A DNA stretch of 64,000 bases from Stictocephala bisonia. Lineage: Eukaryota; Arthropoda; Insecta; Hemiptera; Membracidae. Location: NCBI GenBank assembly GCA_035578905.1, contig JAQJVL010002204.1:50744-114743 (forward strand), in the 5' to 3' direction. This document shows positions 39,561 through 53,636 of this stretch, piece by piece (the first letter of the stretch is position 1; each line of letters begins with the position of its first letter). The notes below the pieces were generated by a model. It made no database searches. It was not told the DNA's origin and worked only from the letters and a program-made list of their open reading frames with translations. Made by a program: the position numbers and the translations under genes.

Positions 39561-41400
39561 TCAAAGATCGCAAGATTGAAACTCAAAGATCGCAAGATTG
39601 AAACTCAAAGATCGCAAGATTGAAACTCAAAGATCGCAAGATTGAAACTCAAAGATCGCAAGATTGAAAGTCAAAGATCGCAAGATTGAAACTTAAAGAT
39701 AGCAAGTTTGAAACTAAAAGATCGCAAGATTGAAACTCAAAGATCGCAAGATTGAAACTCAAAGATCGCAAGATTGAAACTCAAAGATCGCAAGATTGAA
39801 ACTCAAAGTACAAACGATTGAAACTCAAGGATTGCAAGTTTGAAACTCAAAGATCGCAAGATTGAAACTCAAAGATCGCAAGATTAAAACTCAAAGATCG
39901 CAAGATTGAAACTCAAAGATCGCAAGACTGAAACTCAAAGATCGCAAGATTGAAAGTCAAAGATCGAAAGATTGAAACTTAAAGAAAGCGAGATCGAAAC
40001 TCAAAGATCGCAAGATTGAAACTCAAAGATCGCAAGATTGAAACTCAAAGATCACAAGATTGAAACTCAAAGATCGCAAGATTGAAACTCAAAGATCGCA
40101 AGATTGAAATTCAAAGATCGCAAGATTGAAACTCAAAGAATGCAGGTTCGAAACTAAAAGATCGCAAGATTGAAACTCAAAGATCGCATGATTGAAACTC
40201 AAAGATCGCAAGATTTAAACTTATAGATGGCAAGATTGAAATTCAAAGATCGCAAGATTGAAACTCAAAAATGGCAAGATTGAAACTCAAAGATTGCAAG
40301 ATTCAAACTCAAAGATAGCAAGATTGAATCTCAAAGATCGCAAGATTGAAACTTAAAGATTGCAAGATTGAAACCTAAAGATCAAAAGATTAAAACTCAA
40401 AGATCGAACGATTGAAACTCAAAGATCGCAAGATTGAAACTCAAAGATCGAACGATTGAAACTCAAGGATCGCAAGATTGAAACTCAAAGATCGCAAGAT
40501 TGAAACTCAAAGATCGCAAGATTGAAACTCAAAGATCGCAAGATTGATAGTCAAAGATCGCAAGATTGAAAGTCAAAGATCGCAAGATTGAAACTCAAAG
40601 ATCGCAAGATTGAAAGTCAAACATCGCAAGATAGAAACTTAAAGATAGCAAGTTTGAAACTAAAAGATCGCAAGATTGAAACTCAAAGATCGCAAGATTG
40701 AAACTCAAAGATCGCAAGATTAAAACTCAAAGATCGCAAGATTGAAACTAAAAGATAGCAAGATTGAAACTCAAAGATCGCAAGATTGAAACTCAAAGAT
40801 CGCTAGATTGAAACTCAAAGATCACAAGATTGAAACTAAAAGATCGCAAGATTGAAACTCAAAGATCGCAAGATTGAAACTTGAAGATCGCAAGATTGAA
40901 ATTCAAAGATAGCAAGTTTGAAACTAAAAGATCGCAAGATTGAAACTCAAAGATCGCATGATTGAAACTCAAAGATCGCAAGATTTAAACTCATAGATGG
41001 CAAGATTGAAATTCAAAGATCGCAAGATTGAAACTCAAAGGTCGCAAGAATGAAACTCAAAGATGGCAAGATTTAAACTCAATTCGCAAGATTCAAACTC
41101 AAAGATCGCAAGATTGAAACTCAAAGATCGCAAGAAGGAAACCCAAAGATCGCAAGAATGAAACTAAAAGATCGCAAGATTGAAACTCAAAGAACGCAAG
41201 ATTGAAACTCAAAGATCGCAAAATTAAACCTCAAATATCGCAGGATTGAACTCAAAGATCGCAAGATTGAAACTTAAAGATCGAACGATTGAAACTCAAA
41301 GATCGCAAGATTGAAACTCAAAGATCGCGATTGAAACTCAAAGATCGCAAGATTGAAACTCAAAGATCGAACGATTCAAACTCAAAGATCGCAAGATTGA
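39561..41400 (+). repeat. end of the continuous HOR family A domain
   Basis: This part holds the last GTACAAACG unit of the window (39,808), an AGAAAGCGAG variant (39,981), the AATTCGC short unit (about 41,079), CAGGATTGAACTC (about 41,240) and GATCGCGATTG (41,323). The HindIII unit is represented by GAAACTAAAAG (about 40,743), which has lost the site. From about 41,400 a different set of variant units takes over. Confidence 0.8.
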
Positions 41401-44400
41401 AACTCAAAGATAGCAAGATTGGAACTCAAAGATCGCAAGATTGAAACTTAAAGATCGCAAGATTGAAACTCAAAGATCGCAAGAATGAAACTCAAAGATC
41501 GCAAGATTGAAACTCAAAGATGGCAAGATTAAAACTCAAGGATCGCAAGATTGAAACACAAATATCGCAAGATTGAAACTCAAAGATCGCAAGATTGAAA
41601 CTCAAAGATCGCAAGATTGAAACTCAAAGATCTCAAGATTGAAACTCAAAGATCGCAAGATTGAAACTCAAAGATCGCAAGATTTAAACTAAAAAATAGC
41701 AAGATTGAAATTCAAAGATCTCAAGATTGAAACTAAAAGATCGCAAGATTGAAAATCAAAGATCGCAAGAATGAGACTCAAAGATCGCAAGATTGAAACT
41801 CAAAGATCGAAGGATTGAAACTCAAAGAATGCAGGATTAAAACTCAAAGATCGCAAGATTGAAACTCAAAGATCGCAAGATTTAAACTAAAAAATAGCAA
41901 GATTGAAACTCAAAGATCTCAAGATTAAAACTAAAAGATCGCAAGATTAAAAATCAAAGAACGGAAGAATGAGACCCAAAGGTCGCAAGATTGAAACTCA
42001 AAGATCGAAGGATTGAAACTCAAAGAATGCAGGATTGAAACTCAAAGATCGCAAGATTGAAACTCAAAGATCGCAAGATTGAAACCAAATGATCACAAGA
42101 TTAAAACCCAAATATCGCAAGATTAAAACTCAAAGATCGCAAGATTGAAACTTAGAGATTGCAAGATTGAAACTCAAAGATCGCAAAATTGAAACTCAAA
42201 GATCGCAAGATTGAAACTCAAAGATAGCAAGATTGAACCACAAAGATCGCAAGTTTAAAACTCAAAGATCGCAAAATTGAAACTCAAAGATGGCAAGATT
42301 GAAACTCAAAGATCGCAAGACTGCAACTCAAAGATCGCAAGATTTAAAATCAAAGATTGCAAGATTGAAACTCAAAGATCGCAAGATTTAAACTCAAAGA
42401 TAGCAAGATTGAAACTCAAAGATAGCAAGTTTGAAACTCAAAGATCGCATGATTGAACTCAAAAATCGCAAGATTGAAACTTAAAGATCACAAGATTGAA
42501 ATTCAAAGATCGCAAGATTGAAACTCAAAGATCGAACGATTGAAACTCAAAGATCGCAAGATTGAAACTCAAAGATCGCAAGATTGAAACTCAAAGATCG
42601 CAAGATTGAAACTCAAAGATCGCAAGATTTAAACTCAAAGATTGCAAGATTGAAACTCAAAGATCGCAAGATTGAAATTAAAAATTGGCAAGATTGAAAC
42701 TCAAAGATTGCAAGATTCAAACTCAAAGATAGCAAGATTGAATCTCAAAGGATTGCAAGATTGAAACTTAAAGATTGCAAGATTGAAACTCAAAGATCGC
42801 AAGATTAAAACTCAAAGATCGAACGATTGAAACTCAAAGATCGCAAGATTGAAACTTAAAGATCGAACGATTGAAACTCAAGGATCGCAAGATTGAAACT
42901 CAAAGATCGCAAGATTGAAACTCAAAGATCACAAGATTGAAACTTAAAGATCGCAAGATTGAAACTCAAAGATCGCATGATTGAAACTCAAAGATCGCAA
43001 GATTTAAACTCATATATGGCAAGATTGAAATTCAAAGATCGTAAGATTGAAACTCAAAGATCGCAAGAATAAAACTCAAAGATGGCAAGATTTAAACTCA
43101 ATTCGCAAGATTAAAACTCAAAGATGGCAAGATTGAAACTCAAAGATCGCAAGATTGAAACTCAAAGATCGCAAGATTAAAACTCAAAGATCGCAAGATT
43201 GAAACTCAAAGATCGCAAGACTGAAACTCAAAGATCGCAAGATTGAAAGTCAAAGATCGAAAGATTGAAACTTAAAGAAAGCAAGATCGAAACTCAAAGA
43301 TCGCAAGATTGAAACTCAAAGATCGCAAGATTGAAACTCAAAGATCACAAGATTGAAACTCAAAGATCGCAAGATTAAAACTCAAAGATCGCAAGATTGA
43401 AACTCAAAGATCGCATGATTGAAACTCAAAGATCGCAAGATTTAAACTCATAGATGGCAAGATTGAAATTCAAAGATCGCATGATTGAAACTCAAAAATG
43501 GCAAGATTGAAACTCAAAGATTGCAAGATTCAAACTCAAAGATAGCAAGATTGAATCTCAAAGATCGCAAGATTGAAACTTAAAGATTGCAAGATTGAAA
43601 CCTAAAGATCGCAAGATTAAAACTCAAAGATCGAACGATTGAAACTCAAAGATCGCAAGATTGAAACTCAAAGATCGAACGATTGAAACTCAAGGATCGC
43701 AAGATTGAAACTCAAAGATCGCAAGATTGAAACTCAAAGATCGCAAGATTGAAACTCAAAGATCGCAAGATTGAAACGTCAAAGATCGCAAGATTGAAAC
43801 TCAAAGATCGCAAGATTGAAACTCAAAGATCGCAAGATTGAAAGTCAAACATCGCAAGATAGAAACTTAAAGATAGCAAGTTTGAAACTAAAAGATCGCA
43901 AGATTGAAACTCAAAGATCGCAAGATTGAAACTCAAAGATCGCAAGATTGAAAGTCAAAGATCGCAAGATTGAAGCTTAAAGATAGCAAGATTGAAACTC
44001 AAAGATCGCAAGATTGAAACTCAAAGATCGCTAGATTGAAACTCAAAGATCACAAGATTGAAACTAAAAGATCGCAAGATTGAAACTCAAAGATCGCAAG
44101 ATTGAAACTTGAAGATCGCAAGATTGAAATTCAAAGATAGCAAGTTTGAAACTAAAAGATCGCAAGATTGAAACTCAAAGATCGCATGATTGAAACTCAA
44201 AGATCGCAAGATTTAAACTCATAGATGGCAAGATTGAAATTCAAAGATCGCAAGATTGAAACTCAAAGATCGCAAGAATGAAACTCAAAGATGGCAAGAT
44301 TTAAACTCAATTGGCAAGATTCAAACTCAAAGATCGCAAGATTGAAACTCAAAGATCGCAAGAAGGAAACCCAAAGATCGCAAGAATGAAACTAAAAGAT

Positions 44401-47400
44401 CGCAAGATTGAAACTCAAAGAACGCAAGATTGAAACTCAAAGATCGCAAAATTAAACCTCAAATATCGCAGGATTGAACTCATAGATCGCAAGATTGAAA
44501 ATTAAAGATCGAACGATTGAAACTCAAAGATCGCAAGATTGAAACTCAAAGATCGCGATTGAAACTCAATGATCGCAAGATTGAAACTCAAAGATCGAAC
44601 GATTCAAACTCAAAGATCGCAAGATTGAAACTCAAAGATAGCAAGATTGGAACTCAAAGATCGCAAGATGGAAACTTAAAGATCGCAAGATTGAAACTCA
44701 AAGATCGCAAGAATGAAACCCAAAGATCGCAAGATTGAAACTCAAAAATGGCAAAATTAAAACTCAAGGATCGCATGATTGAAACACAAAGATCGAAGGA
44801 TTGAAACTCAAAGAATGCAGGATTAAAACTCAAAGATCGCAAGATTGAAACTCAAAGATCGCAAGATTTAAACTAAAAAATAGCAAGATTGAAACTCAAA
44901 GATCTCAAGATTAAAACTAAAAGATCGCAAGTTTGAAAATCAAAGAACGGAAGAATGAGACCCAAAGGTCACAAGATTGAAACTCAAAGATCGAAGGATT
45001 GAAACTCATAGAATGCAGGATTGAAACTCAAAGATCGCAAGATTAAAACTCAAAGATCGCAAGATTGAAACCAAATGATCACAAGATTAAAACCCAAATA
45101 TCGCAAGATTAAAACTCAAAGATCGCAAGATTGAAACTTAGAGATTGCAAGATTGAAACTCAAAGATCGCAAAATTGAAACTCAAAGATCGCAAGATTGA
45201 AACTCAAAGATAGCAAGATTGAACCACAAAGATCGCAAGTTTAAAACTCAAAGATCGCAAAATTGAAACTCAAAGATGGCAAGATTGAAACTCAAAGATC
45301 GCAAGACTGCAACTCAAAGATCGCAAGATTTAAAATCAAAGATTGCAAGATTGAAACTCAAAGATCGCAAGATTTAAACTCAAAGATAGCAAGATTGAAA
45401 CTCAAATATAGCAAGTTTGAAACTCAAAGATCGCATGATTGAACTCAAAAATCGCAAGATTGAAACTCAAAGATCACAAGATTGAAATTCAAAGATCGCA
45501 AGATTGAAACTCAAAGATCGAACGATTGAAACTCAAAGATCGCAAGATTGAAACTCAAAGATCGCAAGATTGAAACTCAAAGATCGCAAGATTGAAACTC
45601 AAAGATCGCAAGATTTAAAATCAAAGATTGCAAGATTGAAACTCAAAGATCGCAAGATTTAAACTCAAAGATAGCAAGATTGAAACTCAAAGATAGCAAG
45701 TTTGAAACTCAAAGATCGCATGATTGAAACTCAAAAATCGAACGATTGAAACTCAAAGATCGCAAGATTGAAAATCAAAGATCGCAAGATTGAAACTCAA
45801 AGATCGCAAGATTGAAACTCAAAGATCGCAAGATTGAAACTCAAAGATCGCAAAATTGAAACTCAAAGATCGCAAGATTGAAACTCAAAAATGGCAAGAT
45901 TGAAACTCAAAGATTGCAAGATTCAAACTCAAAGATAGCAAGATTGAATCCCAAAGATTGCAAGATTGAAACTTAAAGATTGCAAGATTGAAACTCAAAG
46001 ATCGCAAGATTAAAACTCAAAGATCGAACGATTGAAACTCAAAGATCGCAAGATTGAAACTTAAAGATCGAACGATTGAAACTCAAGGATCGCAAGATTG
46101 AAACTCAAAGATCGCAAGATTGAAACTCAAAGATCGCAAGATTGAAACTCATAGATGGCAAGATTGAAATTCAAAGATCGCAAGATTGAAACTCAAAGAT
46201 CGCAAGAATAAAACTCAAAGATGGCAAGATTTAAACTCAATTCGCAAGATTAAAACTCAAAGATGGCAAGATTGAAACTCAAAGATCGCAAGATTGAAAC
46301 TCAGAGATCGCAAGAATTAAACTCAAAGATCGCAAGATTGAAACTCAAAGATCGCATGATTGAAACTCAAAGATAGCATGATTCAAACTCAAAGATCGCA
46401 AGATTGAAACTCAAAGATCGCAAGAATGAAACCCAGAGATCGCAAGAATGAAACTAAAAGATAGCAAGATTGAAACTCAAAGATCGCAAGATTTTAACTA
46501 AAAAATAGCAAGATTGAAACTCAAAGATCTCAAGATTAAAACTAAAAGATCGCAAGATTGAAAATCAAAGATCGCAACAATGAGACCCAAAGACCGCAAG
46601 ATTGAAACTCAAAGATCGAAGGATTGAAACTCAAAGAATGCAGGATTGTAACTCAAAGATCACAAGATTGAAACTCAAAAATCGCAAGATTGAAACCAAA
46701 AGATCACAAGATTAAAACTCAAATATCGCAAAATTAAAACTCAAAGATCGCAAGATTGAAACTTAAAGATTGCAAGATTGAAACTCAAAGATCGCAAGAT
46801 TGAAACTCAAAGATCGCAAGATTGAAACTCAAAGATAGCAAGATTGAACCACAAAGATCGCAAGTTCAAAACTCAAAGATCGCAAAATTGAAACTCAAAG
46901 ATGGCAAGATTGAAACTCAAAGATCGCAACACTGAAACTCAAAGATCGCAAGATTGAAACTCAAAGATGGCAAGATTGAAACTCAAAGATCGCAAGAATA
47001 AGACCCAAAGATCGCAAGATTGAAACTCAAAGATCGAAGAATTGAAACTTCAAGAATGCAAGATTGAAACTCAAAGATCGCAAGATTGAAACTCAAAAAT
47101 CGCAAGATTGAAACCAAAAGATCACAAGATTAAAACTCAAATATCGCAAAATTAAAACTCAAAGATCGCAAGATTGAAACTTAGAGATTGCAAGATTGAA
47201 ACTCAAAGATCGCAAGATTGAAACTCAAAGATCGCAAGATTGAAACTCAAACATAGCAAGATTGAACCACAAAGATCGCAAGTTCAAAACTCAAAGATCG
47301 CAAAATTGAAACTCAAAGATGGCAAGATTGAAACTCAAAGATCGCAAGATTGAAAATCAAAGATCGCAAGATTGAAACTCAAAGATGGCAAGATTGAAAC

Positions 47401-50400
47401 TCAAAGATCGCAAGATTGAAACTCAAAGATCGCAAGAATTAAACTCAAAGATCGCAAGATTGAAACTCAAAGATCGCAAGATTGAAACTCAAAGATCGCA
47501 AGATTCAAACTCAAAGATCGCAAGATTGAAACTCAAAGATCGCAAGAATGAAACCCAAAGATCGCAAGAATGAAACTAAAAGATCGCAAGATTGAAACTC
47601 AAAGAATGCAAGATTGAAACTCAAAGATCGCAAGATTAAACCTCAAATATTGCAGGATTGAACTCAAAGATCGCAAGATTGAAACTTAAAGATTGCAAGA
47701 TTGAAACTCAAATATCACAAGATTGAAACTCAAAGATCGCAAGATTGAAACTCAAAGATCGCAAGATTGAAAGTCAAAGATCGCAAGATTGAAGCTTAAA
47801 GATAGCAAGATTGAAACTCAAAGATCGCATGATTGAAACTCAAAGATCGCAAGATTTAAACTCATAGATGGCAAGATTGAAATTCAAAGATCGCAAGATT
47901 GAAACTCAAAGATCGCAAGAATGAAACTCAAAGATGGCAAGATTTAAACTCAATTCGCAAGATTCAAACTCAAAGATCGCAAGATTGAAACTCAAAGATC
48001 GCAAGAATGAAACCCAAAGATCGCAAGAATGAAACTAAAAGATCGCAAGATTGAAACTCAAAGAATGCAAGATTGAAACTCAAAGATCGCAAAATTAAAC
48101 CTCAAATATCGCAGGATTGAACTCAAAGATCGCAAGATTGAAACTTAAAGATCGAACGATTGAAACTCAAAGATCGCAAGATTGAAACTCAAAGATCGCG
48201 CTTGAAACTAAAAGATCGCAAGATTGAAACTCAAAGATCGAAAGATTCAAACTCAAAGATCGCAAGATTGAAACTCAAAGATAGCAAGATTGGAACTAAA
48301 AGATCGCAAGATGGAAACTTAAAGATCGCAAGATTGAAACTCAAAGATCGCAAGAATGAAACCCAAAGATCGCAAGATTGAAACTCAAAGATGGCAAGAT
48401 TAAAACTCAAGGATCGCAAGATTGAAACACAAATATCGCAAGATTGAAACTCAAAGATCGCAAGATTGAAATTCAAAGATCGCAAGATTGAAACTCAAAG
48501 ATCTCAAGATTGAAACTCAAAGATCGCAAGATTGAAACTCAAAGATCGAGAGATTAAAACTAAAAAATAGCAAGATTGAAATTCAAAGATCTCAAGATTG
48601 AAACTAAAAGATCGCAAGATTGAAAATCAAAGATCGCAAGAATTAGACCCAAAGATCGCAAGATTGAAACTCAAAGATCGAAGGATTGAAACTCAAAGAA
48701 TGCAGGATTAAAACTAAAAGATCGCAAGATTGAAACTCAAAGATCGCAAGATTTAAACTAAAAAATAGCAAGATTGAAAATCAAAGAACTCAAGATTGAA
48801 ACTAAAAGATCGCAAGATTGAAAATCAAAGAACGGAAGAATGAGACCCAAAGATCGTAAGATTGAAACTCAAAGATCGAAGGATTGAAACTCAAAGAATG
48901 CAGGATTGAAACTCAAAGATCGCAAGATTGAAACTTAGAGATTGCAAGATTGAAACTCAAAGATCGCAAAATTGAAACTCAAAGATGGCAAGATTGAAAC
49001 TCAAAGATCGCAAGACTGAAACTCAAAGATCGCAAGATTTAAAATCAAAGATTGCAAGATTGAAACTCAAAGATCGCAAGATTTAAACTCAAAGATAGCA
49101 AGATTGAAACTCAAAGATAGCAAGTTTGAAACTCAAAGATCGCATGATTGAACTCAAAAATCGCAAGATAGAAACTCAAAGATCACAAGATTGAAATTCA
49201 AAGATCGCAAGATTGAAACTCAAAGATCGAACGATTGAAACTCAAAGATCGCAAGATTGAAACTCAAAGATCGCAAGATTGAAACTCAAAGATCGAAAGA
49301 TTGAAACTCAAAGATAGCAAGATTTAAAATCAAAGATCGCAAGACTGAAACTCAAAGATCGCAAGATTTAAAATCAAAGATTGCAAGATTGAAACTCAAA
49401 GATCGCAAGATTTAAACTCAAAGATAGCAAGATTGAAACTCAAAGATAGCAAGTTTGAAACTCAAAGATCGCATGATTGAAACTCAAAAATCGCAAGATT
49501 GAAACTCAAAGATCACAAGATTGAAATTCAAAGATCGCAAGATTGAAACTCAAAGATCGAACGATTAAAACTCAAAGATCGCAAGATTGAAACTCAAAGA
49601 TCGCAAGACTGAAACTAAAAGATCGCAAGATTTAAAATCAAAGATTGCAAGATTGAAACTCAAAGATCGCAAGATTTAAACTCAAAGATAGCAAGATTGA
49701 AACTCAAAGATAGCAAGTTTGAAACTCAAAGATCGCATGATTGAAACTCAAAAATCGCAAGATTGAAACTCAAAGATCACAAGATTGAAATTCAAAGATC
49801 GCAAGATTGAAACTCAAAGATCGAACGATTGAAACTCAAAGATCGCAAGATTGAAACTCAAAGATCGCAAGATTGAAACTCAAAGATCGAAAGATTGAAA
49901 CTCAAAGATAGCAAGATTTAAAATCAAAGATTGCAAGATTGAAACTCAAAGATCGCAAGATTTAAACTCAAAGATAGCAAGATTGAAACTCAAAGATAGC
50001 AAGTTTGAAACTCAAAGATCGCATGATTGAAACTCAAAAATCGAACGATTGAAACTCAAAGATCGCAAGATTAAAACTCAAAGATCGCTAGATTGAAACT
50101 CAAAGATCGCAAGATTGAAACTCAAAGATCGCAAGATTGAAACTCAAAGATCGCAAAATTGAAACTCAAAGATAGCAAGATTGAAACTCAAAAATGGCAA
50201 GATTGAAACTCAAAGATTGCAAGATTCAAACTCAAAGATAGCAAGATTGAATCTCAAAGATTGCAAGATTGAAACTTAAAGATTGCAAGATTGAAACTCA
50301 AAGATCGCAAGATTAAAACTCAAAGATCAAACGATTGAAACTCAAAGATCGCAAGATTGAAACTTAAAGATCGAACGATTGAAACTCATGGATCGCAAGA

Positions 50401-51291
50401 TTGAAACTCAAAGATCGCAAGAATGAAACTCAAAGATCACAAGATTGAAACTTAAAGATCGCAAGATTGAAACTCAAAGATCGCATGATTGAAACTCAAA
50501 GATCGCAAGATTTAAACTCATAGATGGCAAGATTGAAATTCAAAGATCGCAAGATTGAAACTCAAAGATCGCAAGAATAAAACTCAAATATGGCAAGATT
50601 TAAACTCAATTCGCAAGATTAAAACTCAAAGATGGCAAGATTGAAACTCAAAGATCGCAAGATTGAAACTTAAAGATCGCAAGAATTAAACTCAAAGATC
50701 GCAAGATTGAAACTCAAAGATCGCATGATTAAAACTCAAAGATCGCAAGATTCAAACTCAAAGATCGCTAGATTGAAACTCAAAGATCGCAAGAATGAAA
50801 CCCAAAGATCGCAAGAATGAAACTAAAAGATCGCAAGATTGAAACTCAAAGATAGCAAGATTTTAACTAAAAAATAGCAAGATTGAAACTCAAAGATCTC
50901 AAGATTAAAACTAAAAGATCGCAAGATTGAAAATCAAAGATCGCAAGAATGAGACCCAAAGATCGCAAGATTGAAACTCAAAGATCGAAGGATTGAAACT
51001 CAAAGAATGCAGGATTGTAACTCAAAGATCACAAGATTGAAACTCAAAAATCGCAAGATTGAAACCAAAAGATCACAAGAATAAAACTCAAATATCGCAA
51101 AATTAAAACTCAAGGATCGCAAGATTGAAACTCAAAGATGGCAAGATTGAAACTCAAAGATCGCAAGAATAAGACCCAAAGATCACAAGATTGAAACTCA
51201 AAGATCGAAGAAATGAAACTTCAAGAATGCAGGATTGAAACTCAAAGATCGCAAGATTGAAACTCAAAAATCGCAAGATTGAAACCTAAAG
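41401..51291 (+). repeat. HOR family B interleaved with family A blocks
   Basis: New variant units appear in a fixed order: GATTGGAACTC (41,417, 44,645, 48,288), GATCTCAAG, TTTAAACTAAAAAATAGC, GAATGAGACCC, GATCGAAGGATTG, GAATGCAGGATT, a CCAAATGATCAC or CCAAAAGATCAC unit and AACCACAAAG (about 42,235, 45,221, 46,847, 47,265). A nine-monomer block of about 198 bp is doubled in each main copy (GATCGAAGG at 41,805/42,003, 44,791/44,989, 48,677/48,874). Between these lie family A blocks with AGAAAGCAAG (43,274), HindIII units (43,973, 47,792) and AATTCGC (43,100, 46,229, about 47,955, about 50,608). The segment 49,602-51,290 reappears at 60,229 onward. Confidence 0.85.
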
Positions 51292-53636
51292 ATCGGGTGG
51301 CAAGATTAAAAACCCCCAAGGGAAACGCAAGATTGGGAAAAACAAATATTTGCAAGATTAAAAATCAAAGATCGCAAAATTGGGAAAATTTAAAGATGGG
51401 AAGAAATTTAAACTCAAAAAAAGCAAGATTGAAAATTTAAAATTTCTTTAAGATTGCAAAAATAAAAAATGGGAAGATTGAAAATTTAAAGATCGCCCAA
51501 AAATGAGACCCAAAAAATCGCAAGATTGAAACCAAAGATCGAAGGATTGAAAAATCAAAGAAATGCAGGGAAAAAATCAAAAAATGGAAGATTGAAACTC
51601 CCAAAAATCGGGAAGTTTAAACTAAAAAAAACAAGATTGAAACTCAAAGATCTCAAAAATTTTTAAAATAAAAGATTCCCCAAAATTAAAAAAACAAAGA
51701 ACGGAAGAAAAGAGACCCAAAGGTCCCCCAAGATTGAAACTTTAAAGAAACGAAGGGTTGAAAAATCAAAGAATGCAGGATTGAAAAATCAAAGATCGCA
51801 AGATTGAAAATCAAAAAATCCAAGATTTAAAAACCCAAAAGATCACAAGATTAAAACCCAAATATCGCAAGATTAAAACTTAAAAATCCCCAAGATTAAA
51901 AAATTAGAGAAATTTCAAAAATTTAAACCCCAAAGATCGCAAAATTGAAAAATCAAAGATTTGCAAGATTGGGAAAATAAAAAATAACAAGATTGAACCA
52001 CAAAGATCGCAAGTTTTTTAAAATCAAAGAACGCAAAAAAAAAAATCAAAGATGGCAAAAATTGAAACTCAAAGATCGCAAGGGAAAAACAACTCAAAAA
52101 TCGCAAAAGATTTAAAATCAAAGATTGCAAGATTGAAATTTAAAGATCCAAGATTAAAAATAAAAAATTCCCAAAATTGAAAATCAAAATGCAAGTTTTA
52201 AACCCAAAAAATCGCAAGATTGAAAATCAAAAATCGAAAGGGTTTTAAACTCAAAGTTAAAAAAGATTGAAATTTCCAAGATCGCAAAAATTTAAACTAA
52301 AAAAAAGAAGATTTTAAAAATCCCAAAAAAACCAAGATTTTAAAAATAAAAAATCGCAAAAAATTTTTAAAAAAAAAGAACGGAAGAATTTAAACCCAAA
52401 GATCGCCCAAAATTAAAATCAAAGATTGAAGGGTTGAAAAATCAAAGAAAGCAAGGGTTTAAACCCCAAAGATGCAAGAATTTAAATCAAAAAAAAAAGC
52501 AAGGTTTTAAACCAAAGATCCAAGATTAAAAAACCCCAAAAAACAAGATTTAAAATCAAAAATCGCAAGATTAAAAAAATTAAAGATTGCAAGATTAAAA
52601 ATCAAAGGGTCGCAAAATTGAAACCAAAAATCGCAAAATTGAAACCTAAAAAATTTAAAACCAAAAATCGCAAAATTTTTAAAAATCAAAAAATCGCCAA
52701 AATTAAAAACTCAAAATGGCAAGGGTTGAAAAAAAACCCCCCCTCAAAAATTGCCCCAAAATTTAAAATCAAAGATTGCAAGATTGAAAAAACCCCAAAA
52801 AAAGCAAGTTTTAAACTTAAAGATTGCGGGTTAAACTCAAAATCGCAAGATTAAAATCAAAGAATTTAAGATTAAATTTAAAGATCGCAAGTTTTAAACT
52901 TAAAGTTTTGAAAAGATTGAAAATTTAAAGGGTCGCCCAAAATTTTGAAACTCAAAGATCGCAAGATTGGGGAAAAATCAAAGATCCAAGATTGAAAATT
53001 AAAGATCGCAAGATTTTTTAAAAAAAAAGATTGCATGATTGAAAATCAAAAAATTTGCCCAAATTTAAATCTTTTTAAATTGTCAAAATTGAAATTCAAA
53101 GATCGCAAATTTTAAAACCCCAAAAACGCCAAAAATTTAAAAATCAAAATGGCAAAATTTAAAAATAAATTGCAAGATTAAAAATCAAAAGATTGGCAAG
53201 AAATTTAAAACCAAAGATTCCCCCAAAAAATTGAAACTCAAGATCGCAAGAAATTAAAAATCAAAGTCGAAAGATTTAAAACTCAAAAAATCCGCAAAAT
53301 GATTGAAACTTAAAATGGAAAGTTTAAACTCAAAGGGTCGCAAAAATTGAAACTCAAAAAATCGAAAAATTTAAACCCAAGACCCAAAATTTAAACTTAA
53401 AAAATGCCCAAAATTAAACTCAAAAATGGGAAGATTTTTTTTTAAAAAATGCAAGATTTTTAAACTCAAAAAAATCCAAGAATTTAAAAATAAAAGGAAA
53501 TTTTTCCCCAAGATTTAAAAAACAAAAAAGGCAAGGGTTTAAAAAAAAAGATCGCAAGATTTTAAACAAAAAAATAAAACGCAAGAATTTAAACTCAAAG
53601 ATGGGAAATTTAAACTCAAAATTGGGAAAAATTCAA
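51292..53636 (+). other. corrupted satellite block 1, insertion-rich
   Basis: The sequence changes abruptly at about 51,292 (GATCGGGTGG) and returns to clean monomers at about 53,637. Inside are runs such as GGGAAAA, CCCCAAAA and TTTTTTT, and monomer spacing is irregular. The order of family B landmarks is still readable: AAGAACGG (about 51,697), a GAGACCC unit, GAATGCAGG, GATCACAAG followed by AAAACCCAAATATCGC, and GATTGAACCACAAAG (51,991), the same order as 44,943-45,217. The distance between the first and last of these is about 293 bases against 274 in the clean copy, so the block is inflated by small insertions. Low-quality long-read consensus is the most likely cause. True decay is less likely because both edges are sharp. 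Confidence 0.8.

Noticed and set aside
48231..48485. Reverse-strand open frames of the MRSLSFNLAIFEFQSCDL type, also at 37,308, 44,654 and 61,979.
   Set aside because: They arise where CCCAAAG or similar variants turn the reverse-strand TGA into TGG or another sense codon. They are shadows of the repeat, not hydrophobic proteins.
51915..52854. Short open frames in corrupted block 1 (51,915-52,130, 52,507-52,689 and 52,618-52,854).
   Set aside because: Random indels scramble the periodic stops, leaving low-complexity lysine- or phenylalanine-rich frames by chance.
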